DNA of 29,713 nucleotides from Flavobacteriales bacterium UBA958. Lineage in GTDB: Bacteria > Bacteroidota > Bacteroidia > Flavobacteriales_D > Crocinitomicaceae. Within the stretch, counting starts at the first letter, position 1, and every line of letters starts with the position of its first letter. The notes under the pieces are model-generated. The model had not been told where the DNA came from, did no database searches, and was given only the letters and a program-made list of their open reading frames with translations. Shown here piece after piece: positions 16,089-23,811 of this stretch. The position numbers and the translations under genes were made by a program. The stretch covers positions 1 to 29,713 of the forward strand of contig DBCM01000101.1 in the NCBI GenBank assembly GCA_002293045.1. The letters run 5' to 3'.

Positions 16089-18740
16089 TTATTTTTTCAT
16101 GAAGGGAAACCATGAAATGTGCTCGTCTTTATTCACATTTCTACGCTCACAAACCGATAAAAACTGATCCTCTAAAATCGCTGTGATTCCGAAATATTTA
16201 GAATCCGGATGTGCAAAGTACCAGCCTGAAACAGAGGAAGCTGGATTCATAGCTAAGGACTCCGTTAGGCTTATCCCAATGCGTTTTGTTGCCTCCAACA
16301 GATTGAAAATCCCTAGTTTTTCGTAATGATCCGGGCAGGCAGGGTACCCTGGGGCAGGACGAATCCCTTTGTACTTTTCAGCAATTAAGTCCTCGTTTTT
16401 AAGGGGGGTTTTGTCGTAACCCCAATGCGAAATTCTAACTTGTTCATGCAGCCATTCCGCGAGGGCTTCCGCCAAACGATCAGCGATTGCTTTTACCATG
16501 ATGCTCGTGTAGTCGTCATTGGACTGTTCAAATGCTTTACACACTTCGGTTACGTCCCCCGCCGTTACTGCAAAACAGCCGATATTATCCTTTATCCCTT
16601 GTTCCTTGGGAGCTATGTAGTCTGATAAACACAGATTAAATTGTCCGGGAGTTTTTTCAATTTGTTGACGTAAGCCAATGGAACGATGCAACACCTGTTG
16701 TCCGGTTTCGTCGTAAATTTCGATATCATCCCCAATGGAATTTGCCTTGAATAAGCCGTATACGTACTTCGGTTCAAACCACCCCCGTTCCACGCCCTCT
16801 GCCAAGGTAGATTTGGCGTCTTTCAGCAGTTTAGTCGCTTCAATCCCTACCACCGAGTCGGATAAAATATCGGGATATTTTCCGTGTAAATCCCAACTCC
16901 TAAAAAAGGGCGACCAATCGATATATGGAATTAATGTTTCTACAGCAACCGTTCCGTCAACCACCCCGAGGGCAGGGGGCTTCACCAAGGTGTGTTCAGA
17001 AAAATCGAGTACTAACTTATTCTTTCGAGCGGCTTCAATCGAAACCATGCGCTTAGTGGCTGTCTGCAATTCATGGTGTGCGCGAATTCGCTCGTATTCC
17101 TCCAAAACCGTATTGTGATAGGACTTGGAATCACCTCCCAACATTTTTTCGGCGACGGTAACTGCCCTAGAAGCATCGGGTACATAAATGACCGGCCCCT
17201 CATAGTTCGGCGTAATCTTTACCGCAGTATGAACTTTAGATGTGGTGGCGCCACCAATGAGTAAGGGAATTTTTAAATTTCGTTGCTGCATATCCGCGGC
17301 CACCTTGACCATTTCTTCGAGGGATGGCGTTATTAACCCACTTAATCCAATAATATCTACACCTTCTTCAATCGCCCGATCAACAATTTGATTACCAGGG
17401 ACCATAACCCCCATGTCAATAATTTCATAGTTATTACAGGCGAGGACTACTCCAACAATATTTTTACCGATGTCGTGAACGTCTCCTTTTACGGTGGCCA
17501 TAAGAATCTTTCCCGCTTTTTGTATTTCGCCATTTTTATCCGCCTCAATGTATGGCTGAAGAAAAGAGACTGCTTTTTTCATAACTCGCGCGGATTTAAC
17601 CACCTGAGGTAGAAACATTTTGCCTTCACCAAAGAGGTCACCAACAACGTTCATTCCCGCCATTAAGGGACCTTCAATAATCTGAAGTGGTTTGGGATAA
17701 AGGGGTAAACAGAGCGCTACATCGGATTCAATAAATTTATCAATTCCTTTAACTAGGGCATGTTCTATGCGTTTTTCTACTTCCCACGCTCTCCAGGCCT
17801 CATCAGCCACTATTTCTTTTTTGCCTTGCTTAACCGTTTCCGCGAAATTAAGTAAGCGTTCGGTCGCGTCTTCACGGCGATTAAAAAGCACATCTTCTAT
17901 GTGCTCTAACAATACCGGGTCGATGTCAGAGTACACAGCGAGCATCGTTGGATTTACAATACCCATATTCATTCCGTGCTGAATCGCATGGTATAAAAAT
18001 GCTGCATGCATGGCCTCGCGAACCGCATTATTTCCACGAAAAGAAAACGACACATTTGAGACACCACCGCTGATATGGCAACCGGGTAAGTGTTGTGTAA
18101 TCCATTCCGACGCCCTAAAAAAATCAAGTGCATTGAGTGCATGCTCTTCCATTCCGGTGGCTACGGGAAAGATATTCGGGTCAAAAATGATATCGTTTGG
18201 ATGGACATTGGCTTTATTCACCAACAAATCATAGGACCGGGCACAAATCTCAATTCTGCGTTCATAGGAATCCGCTTGCCCCCGCTCATCAAATGCCATA
18301 ATCACCATGGCTGCCCCCATGGATTGAATGAACTTAGCTTGTTGAATAAACACGGCTTCCCCTTCCTTCAGGGATATGGAATTTACCACTCCTTTTCCCT
18401 GTAGGCATTTAAGCCCCGCAACAATGATTTCCCACTTGGAGCTATCAATCATAATTGGGATTCGAGCAATTTCTGGTTCGGAGGCAATTAAATTTAGGAA
18501 GGTAACCATGGCCGATTTCCCATCAATCATGGCCTCATCCATATTCACGTCAAGGATCTGAGCACCCCCCTCTACTTGTTCTCGCGCAACGGCTAAGGCT
18601 TCCTCATAACGGTCCTCTTGTATTAAACGCAAAAAGGCTTTTGACCCGGTTACATTGGTTCGTTCCCCGACGTTTACAAAATTAGTTTGCTTGGTAGCAA
18701 TTAGAGGTTCTAACCCTGAAAGCTTAAGAATTCGTTCCAT
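16089..18740 (-). CDS. metH: Methionine synthase, folate/cobalamin/activation part of a split MetH
   Basis: From the ATG at 18740 the protein is 883 residues; a longer in-frame reading to 18824 only overlaps the preceding gene. Domains in order: a pterin-binding barrel (FVNVGERTNVTGSKAF at 21-36, then LDVNMDEAMIDG), a helical cap (about 330-405), a cobalamin domain with D420-V-H422-D-I-G425 (His422 is the lower cobalt ligand) plus GLSGLITPSLEEM and GGATTSKVHTAVK, and an activation domain with RPAPGYPACPDHYEK at 794-808. It moves a methyl group from methyltetrahydrofolate through cobalamin to homocysteine bound by the partner protein. It starts 17 bases inside the upstream homocysteine-domain gene. 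Together the two make up a full MetH of about 1200 residues, a division I know from other Bacteroidota. Confidence 0.96.
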   Translation of the reverse strand: MERILKLSGLEPLIATKQTNFVNVGERTNVTGSKAFLRLIQEDRYEEALAVAREQVEGGAQILDVNMDEAMIDGKSAMVTFLNLIASEPEIARIPIMIDSSKWEIIVAGLKCLQGKGVVNSISLKEGEAVFIQQAKFIQSMGAAMVIMAFDERGQADSYERRIEICARSYDLLVNKANVHPNDIIFDPNIFPVATGMEEHALNALDFFRASEWITQHLPGCHISGGVSNVSFSFRGNNAVREAMHAAFLYHAIQHGMNMGIVNPTMLAVYSDIDPVLLEHIEDVLFNRREDATERLLNFAETVKQGKKEIVADEAWRAWEVEKRIEHALVKGIDKFIESDVALCLPLYPKPLQIIEGPLMAGMNVVGDLFGEGKMFLPQVVKSARVMKKAVSFLQPYIEADKNGEIQKAGKILMATVKGDVHDIGKNIVGVVLACNNYEIIDMGVMVPGNQIVDRAIEEGVDIIGLSGLITPSLEEMVKVAADMQQRNLKIPLLIGGATTSKVHTAVKITPNYEGPVIYVPDASRAVTVAEKMLGGDSKSYHNTVLEEYERIRAHHELQTATKRMVSIEAARKNKLVLDFSEHTLVKPPALGVVDGTVAVETLIPYIDWSPFFRSWDLHGKYPDILSDSVVGIEATKLLKDAKSTLAEGVERGWFEPKYVYGLFKANSIGDDIEIYDETGQQVLHRSIGLRQQIEKTPGQFNLCLSDYIAPKEQGIKDNIGCFAVTAGDVTEVCKAFEQSNDDYTSIMVKAIADRLAEALAEWLHEQVRISHWGYDKTPLKNEDLIAEKYKGIRPAPGYPACPDHYEKLGIFNLLEATKRIGISLTESLAMNPASSVSGWYFAHPDSKYFGITAILEDQFLSVCERRNVNKDEHISWFPFMKK

Positions 18741-19719
18741 GTATAAATTTTCTAGGGGAATAATGATTGGCAAGTTCAGCGATTTTAGCAATGTGCTCAG
18801 GCGTTGTGCCACAGCAACCACCAATGATGTTCACCAAGTCTTTCTTAAAAAAAGAATCTACCTTTTCTGCCATGATTTCTGCCGTTTCATCATATTGTCC
18901 AAAAGCATTTGGAAGTCCGGCATTTGGATGAGCACTAACTGCGAAGGGGCTTTTCTCGCTCAGCACCGCTAAATACGGCTCCATCAATTCTGACCCAAGG
19001 GCACAATTCAAGCCAATGGAAAGTAATTTTATATGTTGCAACGAAATTAAGAACGCTTCGGGCGTTTGTCCAGATAATGTTCTACCGCTTCGGTCAGTAA
19101 TCGTACCAGAAACCATAATTGGAAGCGCAATATTTCGACGCTCAAACACCTCATTCGCCGCAGAAAGGGCTGCTTTTGCATTAAGTGTATCAAATACCGT
19201 CTCAATCAACAGCACATCTACACCTCCGTCCATGAGTGCTTCTATTTGATCTTTGTAGGCATGTTTTAATTCGTCAAAACTCACTGCTCGATACCCGGGA
19301 TTGTTTACGTCTGGAGAAATAGAAGCTGTACGATTGGTTGGACCGATAGACCCTGCAACAAAACGGGGTTTATCTGTAAACAAATCCGCTGCTTCCTTCG
19401 CTAATTTTGCGCCTTGGAAATTAATGTCATACACCGCATCCTCTAAGTGATAATCGGCTTGAGCGATGGTGGTTCCAGAAAAGGTATTGGTTTCAATGAT
19501 ATCGGCTCCGGCTGCCAAATACGCCTTATGGATTTCAAAAATAATATCCGGACGTGTAATGTTCAGTAAATCATTATTTCCTCTCAAGGAAGAAGCATGA
19601 GAGGCAAAACGTTCTCCTCTAAAATCCTCCTCTTCTAAGGGATATCGCTGTATCATGGTACCCATAGCCCCATCCAACACTAAAATACGGTCTAAAAGTT
19701 GTTTTTCAATTGTTGTCAT
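18724..19719 (-). CDS. metH: Homocysteine-binding part of split methionine synthase MetH
   Basis: Starting at the ATG at 19719, 331 residues form a single homocysteine S-methyltransferase barrel: LVLDGAMGTMIQ (13-24), GADIIETNTFSGTT (71-84), AGSIGPTNRTASISPDVN (122-139), and the zinc ligands Cys239 (GLNCALG) and Cys302-Cys303 (GGCCGTTPEHI). A longer in-frame reading upstream to 19755 would run into the riboswitch and is rejected. The protein binds and activates homocysteine with zinc and needs the downstream folate/cobalamin protein to complete methionine synthesis. Expression is predicted to be controlled by the SAM-I riboswitch immediately upstream, which should shut the gene off when SAM is plentiful. 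Confidence 0.95.
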   Translation of the reverse strand: MTTIEKQLLDRILVLDGAMGTMIQRYPLEEEDFRGERFASHASSLRGNNDLLNITRPDIIFEIHKAYLAAGADIIETNTFSGTTIAQADYHLEDAVYDINFQGAKLAKEAADLFTDKPRFVAGSIGPTNRTASISPDVNNPGYRAVSFDELKHAYKDQIEALMDGGVDVLLIETVFDTLNAKAALSAANEVFERRNIALPIMVSGTITDRSGRTLSGQTPEAFLISLQHIKLLSIGLNCALGSELMEPYLAVLSEKSPFAVSAHPNAGLPNAFGQYDETAEIMAEKVDSFFKKDLVNIIGGCCGTTPEHIAKIAELANHYSPRKFIHGTNS

Positions 19720-19754
19720 TATAAAATATAGGGAAGAAGGGCAAGAAGCCAACA

Positions 19755-19851
19755 CTTATCTTTTTCCATCCAAGGAATAGGATTTGGCACCTTATGCAAA
19801 GACAGGTTGCCAAGGTTTCATAGGGCCGGTCCCTCCACCTTTCTTCATAAG
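19755..19851 (-). promoter_or_regulatory. SAM-I (S-box) riboswitch upstream of split metH
   Basis: On the minus strand the leader shows the conserved S-box order. P1 is CTTAT at 19851-19847 pairing with ATAAG at 19759-19755. The core reads AGGTGGAGGGACCGGCCC, then TATGAAACC and TTGGCAACC; P3 closes as TTGGCA with TGCCAA flanking AAGG, and P4 is ATCC/GGAT. These blocks are nearly identical to the known SAM-I consensus. It lies 35 bases upstream of the ATG of the homocysteine-domain gene, the expected target. No uridine-rich intrinsic terminator follows, so control of translation initiation or another mechanism is more likely. Confidence 0.95.
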
Positions 19852-19873
19852 TTTAAATTGTAAAGAACTGGTA

Positions 19874-19881
19874 CAAAAATA
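19874..19881 (-). promoter_or_regulatory. Candidate -7 promoter element TATTTTTG for the metH riboswitch leader
   Basis: The minus-strand TATTTTTG matches TAnnTTTG and lies 22 bases upstream of the first base of the SAM-I aptamer, so transcription would begin shortly before P1. A clear -33 TTG at standard spacing is not seen. Confidence 0.5.
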
Positions 19882-19944
19882 AGGAGATATTAAAGAAATG
19901 ATACTGAGTGCCAAGAGTTTTTAGTGTATTTTAGAAAAAAAAAC

Positions 19945-20292
19945 ATGCAGTCATTTATAAAGAGTTTTTTTTACGCCTTGAGCGGAGTGTGCTACAGCTG
20001 GAGCATGGGCAGGAATTTTCGCATTCAAATTGTGTTAGGCGTTGTGGCATTCAGCCTCTGTTTTGCCTTAAGGGTTGAGCGGTGGGAATGGATTGTGGTG
20101 AGTATTTTAACGGGAGGGGTACTTGCGCTTGAAACGTTAAATTCCGCGGTGGAGACGCTGTGCAACCAAATTACCTTGGAGCAAGATCCAAGCATTAAAA
20201 AAATTAAAGATTTAAGCGCCGGTGCTGTACTGATATTCTCTTTTTTTGCCTTGGTCATCGGCTGCCTGATTTTTATTCCAAGGATTATATGA
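19945..20292 (+). CDS. dgkA: Diacylglycerol/undecaprenol kinase family protein with altered active-site residues
   Basis: The ATG at 19945 gives 115 residues (MQSFIKSFFYALSG), the usual length and start for this family; a GTG at 19924 is in frame but adds only seven residues. Three transmembrane helices are clear (about 26-43, 48-66, 92-111). Family blocks: FIKSFFYALSG, GRNFRIQ, ALETLNSAVETLCN (61-74) and IKDLSAGAVLIFSFFALVIG (87-106). The enzyme phosphorylates undecaprenol or diacylglycerol in the inner membrane. Two residues differ from what I know of the family: the position of E. coli Glu28 (NEAAFR) is Gly22 here, and E. coli Asp80 (IEAVVD) is Asn74. Glu63, Asn66, Glu70, Lys88 and Asp89 are kept. 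It converges on dprA with four bases between stops. Confidence 0.85.
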   Translation: MQSFIKSFFYALSGVCYSWSMGRNFRIQIVLGVVAFSLCFALRVERWEWIVVSILTGGVLALETLNSAVETLCNQITLEQDPSIKKIKDLSAGAVLIFSFFALVIGCLIFIPRII

Positions 20293-20296
20293 ATAT

Positions 20297-21394
20297 TTAG
20301 TTAATCCGATATTTTGACCCTGAGGTTCTGCCTATTTGCCCCGATAACTCCAATCCTAATAGCAAGCAGTGAAGTTGAGAGGTTGGCATACCCGATTGAA
20401 GAACCAATTCATCCATATATAAGGATTCATGTTGCTTTAGAATAGAAATAATGTGTTGTTCTTCGGGTGATAAATTCACAGGTAAGGCGAGTTCTTTTTG
20501 CCTAGACCGGGGTTTGTCCCAACCCAACATGCCCAAAATATCCGATGATTTTGTCGCAAGGTGGGCCTTTTGTTGTCGAATTAACGCATTGCATCCGGCA
20601 GAATATTGTTGATGCACTGAACCTGGAAATGCAAAAACGTCTCTGTTATAATCATTAGCCAACTCAGCGGTTATCAATGCTCCTCCTTTTTCTCTACTTT
20701 CTACCACGACGGTGGCATCAGAAAGCCCTGCAACGATACGGTTTCTAACGGGAAAATTTTCTCTCACCGGTTTAGAGAACACCGAATATTCGGAAAGTAA
20801 TGCCCCGCCATGTTCCAGAATTTCTTGAGCTAATTTAGCGTTTCGTTTAGGGAACACTTGAGTTAATCCACTTCCCAATACCGCCACGGTTGGCATGTTA
20901 TTTTTTAAGGAATATTCATGAGCCAGGCTGTCTATTCCCAAGGCCAATCCTGAAACAGAGACTACTCCCGCCTCAGATAGGCCTAATGTCAATTCCTTGA
21001 TTAATTCTAACCCGTAAGAAGTGTGCATTCTAGACCCAACAATTGCTAGCATCCTTCGCGAATTTAAAATATCCTCACCACGGCAGTATAATACAATTGG
21101 CGCATCCACGCACTGCTTTAGTCTTCTTGGATAATTTGAATCTAACATAAAAACAGGACTAATCCCGTAAGTACGACAAGCCTCAATTTCCTTAACGGCG
21201 AATTCTAAGGCCCGATTTCGCTCCATAGATGCTAATTGATTTATTGAAAGCCCGGTCCTTTCTTTTATTTCAGAAATACTCAGGTAAAAAAATTGTTCTG
21301 GACTAAATTCAGAGAGTATACTGTGAATTCGAATCGGACCAAGACCAGTTAAAAAACTCATCGCTACTTTCTGCACTAACCCATCATCACCCAT
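20297..21394 (-). CDS. dprA: DNA-processing protein DprA
   Basis: This 365-residue protein loads RecA on incoming single-stranded DNA during natural transformation. It has an N-terminal SAM/HhH-like region (about 10-75), the Rossmann-type DprA core with VGSRMHTSYG (119-128), VSGLALGIDSLAHE (147-160), LGSGLTQVFPKRN (173-185), FPVRNRIVAGLSD (214-226) and KGGALITAELA (236-246), and a C-terminal winged helix of the DML1 type (about 305-365). The length is that of the complete three-domain form. The ATG at 21394 is divergent from the first TonB receptor gene with 47 bases between the starts. Confidence 0.96.
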   Translation of the reverse strand: MGDDGLVQKVAMSFLTGLGPIRIHSILSEFSPEQFFYLSISEIKERTGLSINQLASMERNRALEFAVKEIEACRTYGISPVFMLDSNYPRRLKQCVDAPIVLYCRGEDILNSRRMLAIVGSRMHTSYGLELIKELTLGLSEAGVVSVSGLALGIDSLAHEYSLKNNMPTVAVLGSGLTQVFPKRNAKLAQEILEHGGALLSEYSVFSKPVRENFPVRNRIVAGLSDATVVVESREKGGALITAELANDYNRDVFAFPGSVHQQYSAGCNALIRQQKAHLATKSSDILGMLGWDKPRSRQKELALPVNLSPEEQHIISILKQHESLYMDELVLQSGMPTSQLHCLLLGLELSGQIGRTSGSKYRIN

Positions 21395-21441
21395 TTTTTT
21401 ATATCTTCGTTAACCCTAATTTACGTATAAATTAACTTAAC

Positions 21442-23778
21442 GTGCGGCGATTATTACTTTTTAACATCTCTGTTCTACTTGTGCTTCAAGGATTTGGACA
21501 ATCCCTTCAAGGAATTGTTACTTCGGCTGAAGATGGTAAACCCTTGAAGGAGGTTAAAGTGACTCATGAGCCTTCAAACCAATGGGTAAAAACTGATAGT
21601 GCAGGGAATTTTACACTCACTCATGTATCATTACCGGCGACCCTAACCATCCGAGCGAATGGATTTATAGCACAAACACTGGAAATAATGATACTCGATA
21701 GGCTCAATGTCCAATTAGTACCAAAGCAACGAGTAATGAATACCGTGGTCGTTAGTGCTGGTAGACGCGACCAACAAATCGAAGAAATTCCGATCTCTAT
21801 TGAAATAATAAAGCCCGCCTTGGTGGCGAATAAGGGATTAACTAACCTTGCCCAGGCAGTGGATCAAAGCCCGGGTGTATATGTGATGGATGGGCAAGTG
21901 AGCATTCGCGGAGGGGGTGGTTTTGCCTATGGCGCGGGAAGCAGGGTGTTGTTGCTGTGGAATGGGGTTCCGATGCTTTCGCCTGATATTGGTGACGCCA
22001 AATGGAATGCGGTTCCTATGGAACAAGCATCTCAGATAGAAATATTAAAAGGCGCCTCGTCTGTGCTTTATGGCAGTGGTGCATTAAACGGAATTATTGC
22101 CCTAAACGAACGTGAACCTGGATCGGACGGGGTACTTGAAGCCAAAATTCAAAGTGGAGTTTATGATAATCCGAACCGTAAATCACTGCAATGGTGGGGC
22201 AAAGGAAAGGAGCAAGCGTTCAATCCCACCTTTCATATGGCAGATTTGTATTACGGAAAATCTATTAAGAACATTGGATATACCATCGGAGCAAACGTTT
22301 TTTTCAATGAAGCATTTCGTCAAGGTGAACAAGAAAAACGCGCTCGAATTAACGGAAGCTTTTACTATCGTCCATTGAAAGAAAACACCAAATTGAAAGC
22401 AGGTGTCAGCTACAACTTACAGCTGCAAGATGCGGGTGTTTTCGTGTTGTGGAAAAATGATTCTATGTGTTATCAAGCCATGGACAATACCATTTCAAGA
22501 CAAAAGGCGGTGCGCTTTAATGTGGATCCATACCTGAAATTTATTGATCGAAAAAACAATAAGCACCACTTTAGAACGCGATACTATTTGGTTACCACGG
22601 GAAATGATACCAAGGTATATGATGCTTCATTTGCCCAAATGTATTATTTCGACTATCAGTTTCAAAAGAAGATAAATAGTGGGACAAATGTGACACTTGG
22701 AGCAACGAACACGCTCAATAACGTTAAAAGTTGGGTCTTTGGAGATCACCTCAGTGAGAATGCCGCAGCGTACAGTCAATTTGAAATTAAAGCAAAAAAA
22801 TGGGATTTTACGACCGGCTTACGGTTAGAATTTTGCAAATTAGATACCCTTCCCTTGGATTCTAAATTCACCGTCGGTCAATTTGAATCCCCGATATATC
22901 CTATTCTTCGCGCGGGGGTTCACTATGAGCCCTTTAAAGGAACTCACCTTCGAGGATCATTAGGACAAGGCATTCGTTTTCCTTCCATCGCTGAACGCTT
23001 TGTGTCCACCTCCGTTGGCGGCGTGGTGATTTTTAAAAACCCTACGCTTCGTCCAGAAACGGGCTATGCAGCAGAACTTGGTGTGAAGCAGGTGTTTAAA
23101 ATTGGGGGATGGAAAGCGATGGCCGATGTGGCTGGTTTTGCAAATTATTATTCTAACATGACAGAATTTACCTTTGGTTTGTACAAGCCCGACAGCATCA
23201 CCGTGCTCCAAACATCAAACCCTGACACCATAAATTACTTTTATAACTGGGTAGGATTTCAGGCACAAAACGCAGAGGAAGCATTTATCAGTGGCGCGGA
23301 ATTTTCTTTCAACAGCATGGGGAAAATTGGTGAAGTTGATTTAACCACGCTACTCGGATATACCTACATGTATCCCATCAGCCTTAATAAAGATTCTCTC
23401 TATAGACTCTCTTTTTCAGACCCAACCACAAACATGTTGAAATATCGCTTTAATCACATGGCCAAAGCCGATATTCAAGCAACATATAAAGCGATAAGTT
23501 TAGGCATATCTTCTCGGTACAATAGTTACATGAAAAATATAGACCGAGTCTTTGAAGACGGGGTGCTTGGAGAGGAATTACTGGTAGGTATGGCCTACTA
23601 TCGTTCTGTTTTCAATAAAGGTGTTGCGGTTTTTGATGCGCGCTTTGGGTATCAAATTAATGATGCCTTTAAAGTTAATTTTATTGCTAATAATCTCTTT
23701 AACAAGGAATACGTCAGCAGGCCTGGCGATGTTCAAGCCCCAAGAAACTTCATTCTTCAAATGCAGTTGGCTTTGTAA
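21442..23778 (+). CDS. TonB-dependent receptor with carboxypeptidase-like N-terminal domain, first tandem copy
   Basis: From a GTG start the protein has 778 residues: a signal peptide (1-19), a carboxypeptidase-D regulatory-like domain (about 21-95), a TonB-box-like NTVVVSAG near 100-107, a plug with SIRGGGGFAYGAGSRVLLLWNGVP (154-177) and ILKGASSVLYGSGALNGIIAL (201-221), and a long beta barrel ending NFILQMQLAL. It should take up a bound ligand through the outer membrane using TonB energy. No SusD partner is present, so glycan uptake is not indicated; siderophore, cobalamin or metal uptake is possible but not shown. TATCTTCG at 21402-21409 is one mismatch from a -7 element. The next gene is a close paralogue 33 bases downstream. 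Confidence 0.95.
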   Translation: MRRLLLFNISVLLVLQGFGQSLQGIVTSAEDGKPLKEVKVTHEPSNQWVKTDSAGNFTLTHVSLPATLTIRANGFIAQTLEIMILDRLNVQLVPKQRVMNTVVVSAGRRDQQIEEIPISIEIIKPALVANKGLTNLAQAVDQSPGVYVMDGQVSIRGGGGFAYGAGSRVLLLWNGVPMLSPDIGDAKWNAVPMEQASQIEILKGASSVLYGSGALNGIIALNEREPGSDGVLEAKIQSGVYDNPNRKSLQWWGKGKEQAFNPTFHMADLYYGKSIKNIGYTIGANVFFNEAFRQGEQEKRARINGSFYYRPLKENTKLKAGVSYNLQLQDAGVFVLWKNDSMCYQAMDNTISRQKAVRFNVDPYLKFIDRKNNKHHFRTRYYLVTTGNDTKVYDASFAQMYYFDYQFQKKINSGTNVTLGATNTLNNVKSWVFGDHLSENAAAYSQFEIKAKKWDFTTGLRLEFCKLDTLPLDSKFTVGQFESPIYPILRAGVHYEPFKGTHLRGSLGQGIRFPSIAERFVSTSVGGVVIFKNPTLRPETGYAAELGVKQVFKIGGWKAMADVAGFANYYSNMTEFTFGLYKPDSITVLQTSNPDTINYFYNWVGFQAQNAEEAFISGAEFSFNSMGKIGEVDLTTLLGYTYMYPISLNKDSLYRLSFSDPTTNMLKYRFNHMAKADIQATYKAISLGISSRYNSYMKNIDRVFEDGVLGEELLVGMAYYRSVFNKGVAVFDARFGYQINDAFKVNFIANNLFNKEYVSRPGDVQAPRNFILQMQLAL

Positions 23779-23811
23779 TTTTTTGTTTCTTTAAGCCCCA
23801 AAACCTACCCT

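Noticed and set aside
18741..18824. Longer start for the second metH gene
   Set aside because: The added 28 residues overlap the preceding gene in another frame and have no counterpart in MetH; the ATG at 18740 starts the known domain.
19719..19755. Longer start for the homocysteine-domain gene
   Set aside because: The extra residues come from the SAM riboswitch leader and reach the P1 stem; family members start at the MTTIEKQ position or near it.
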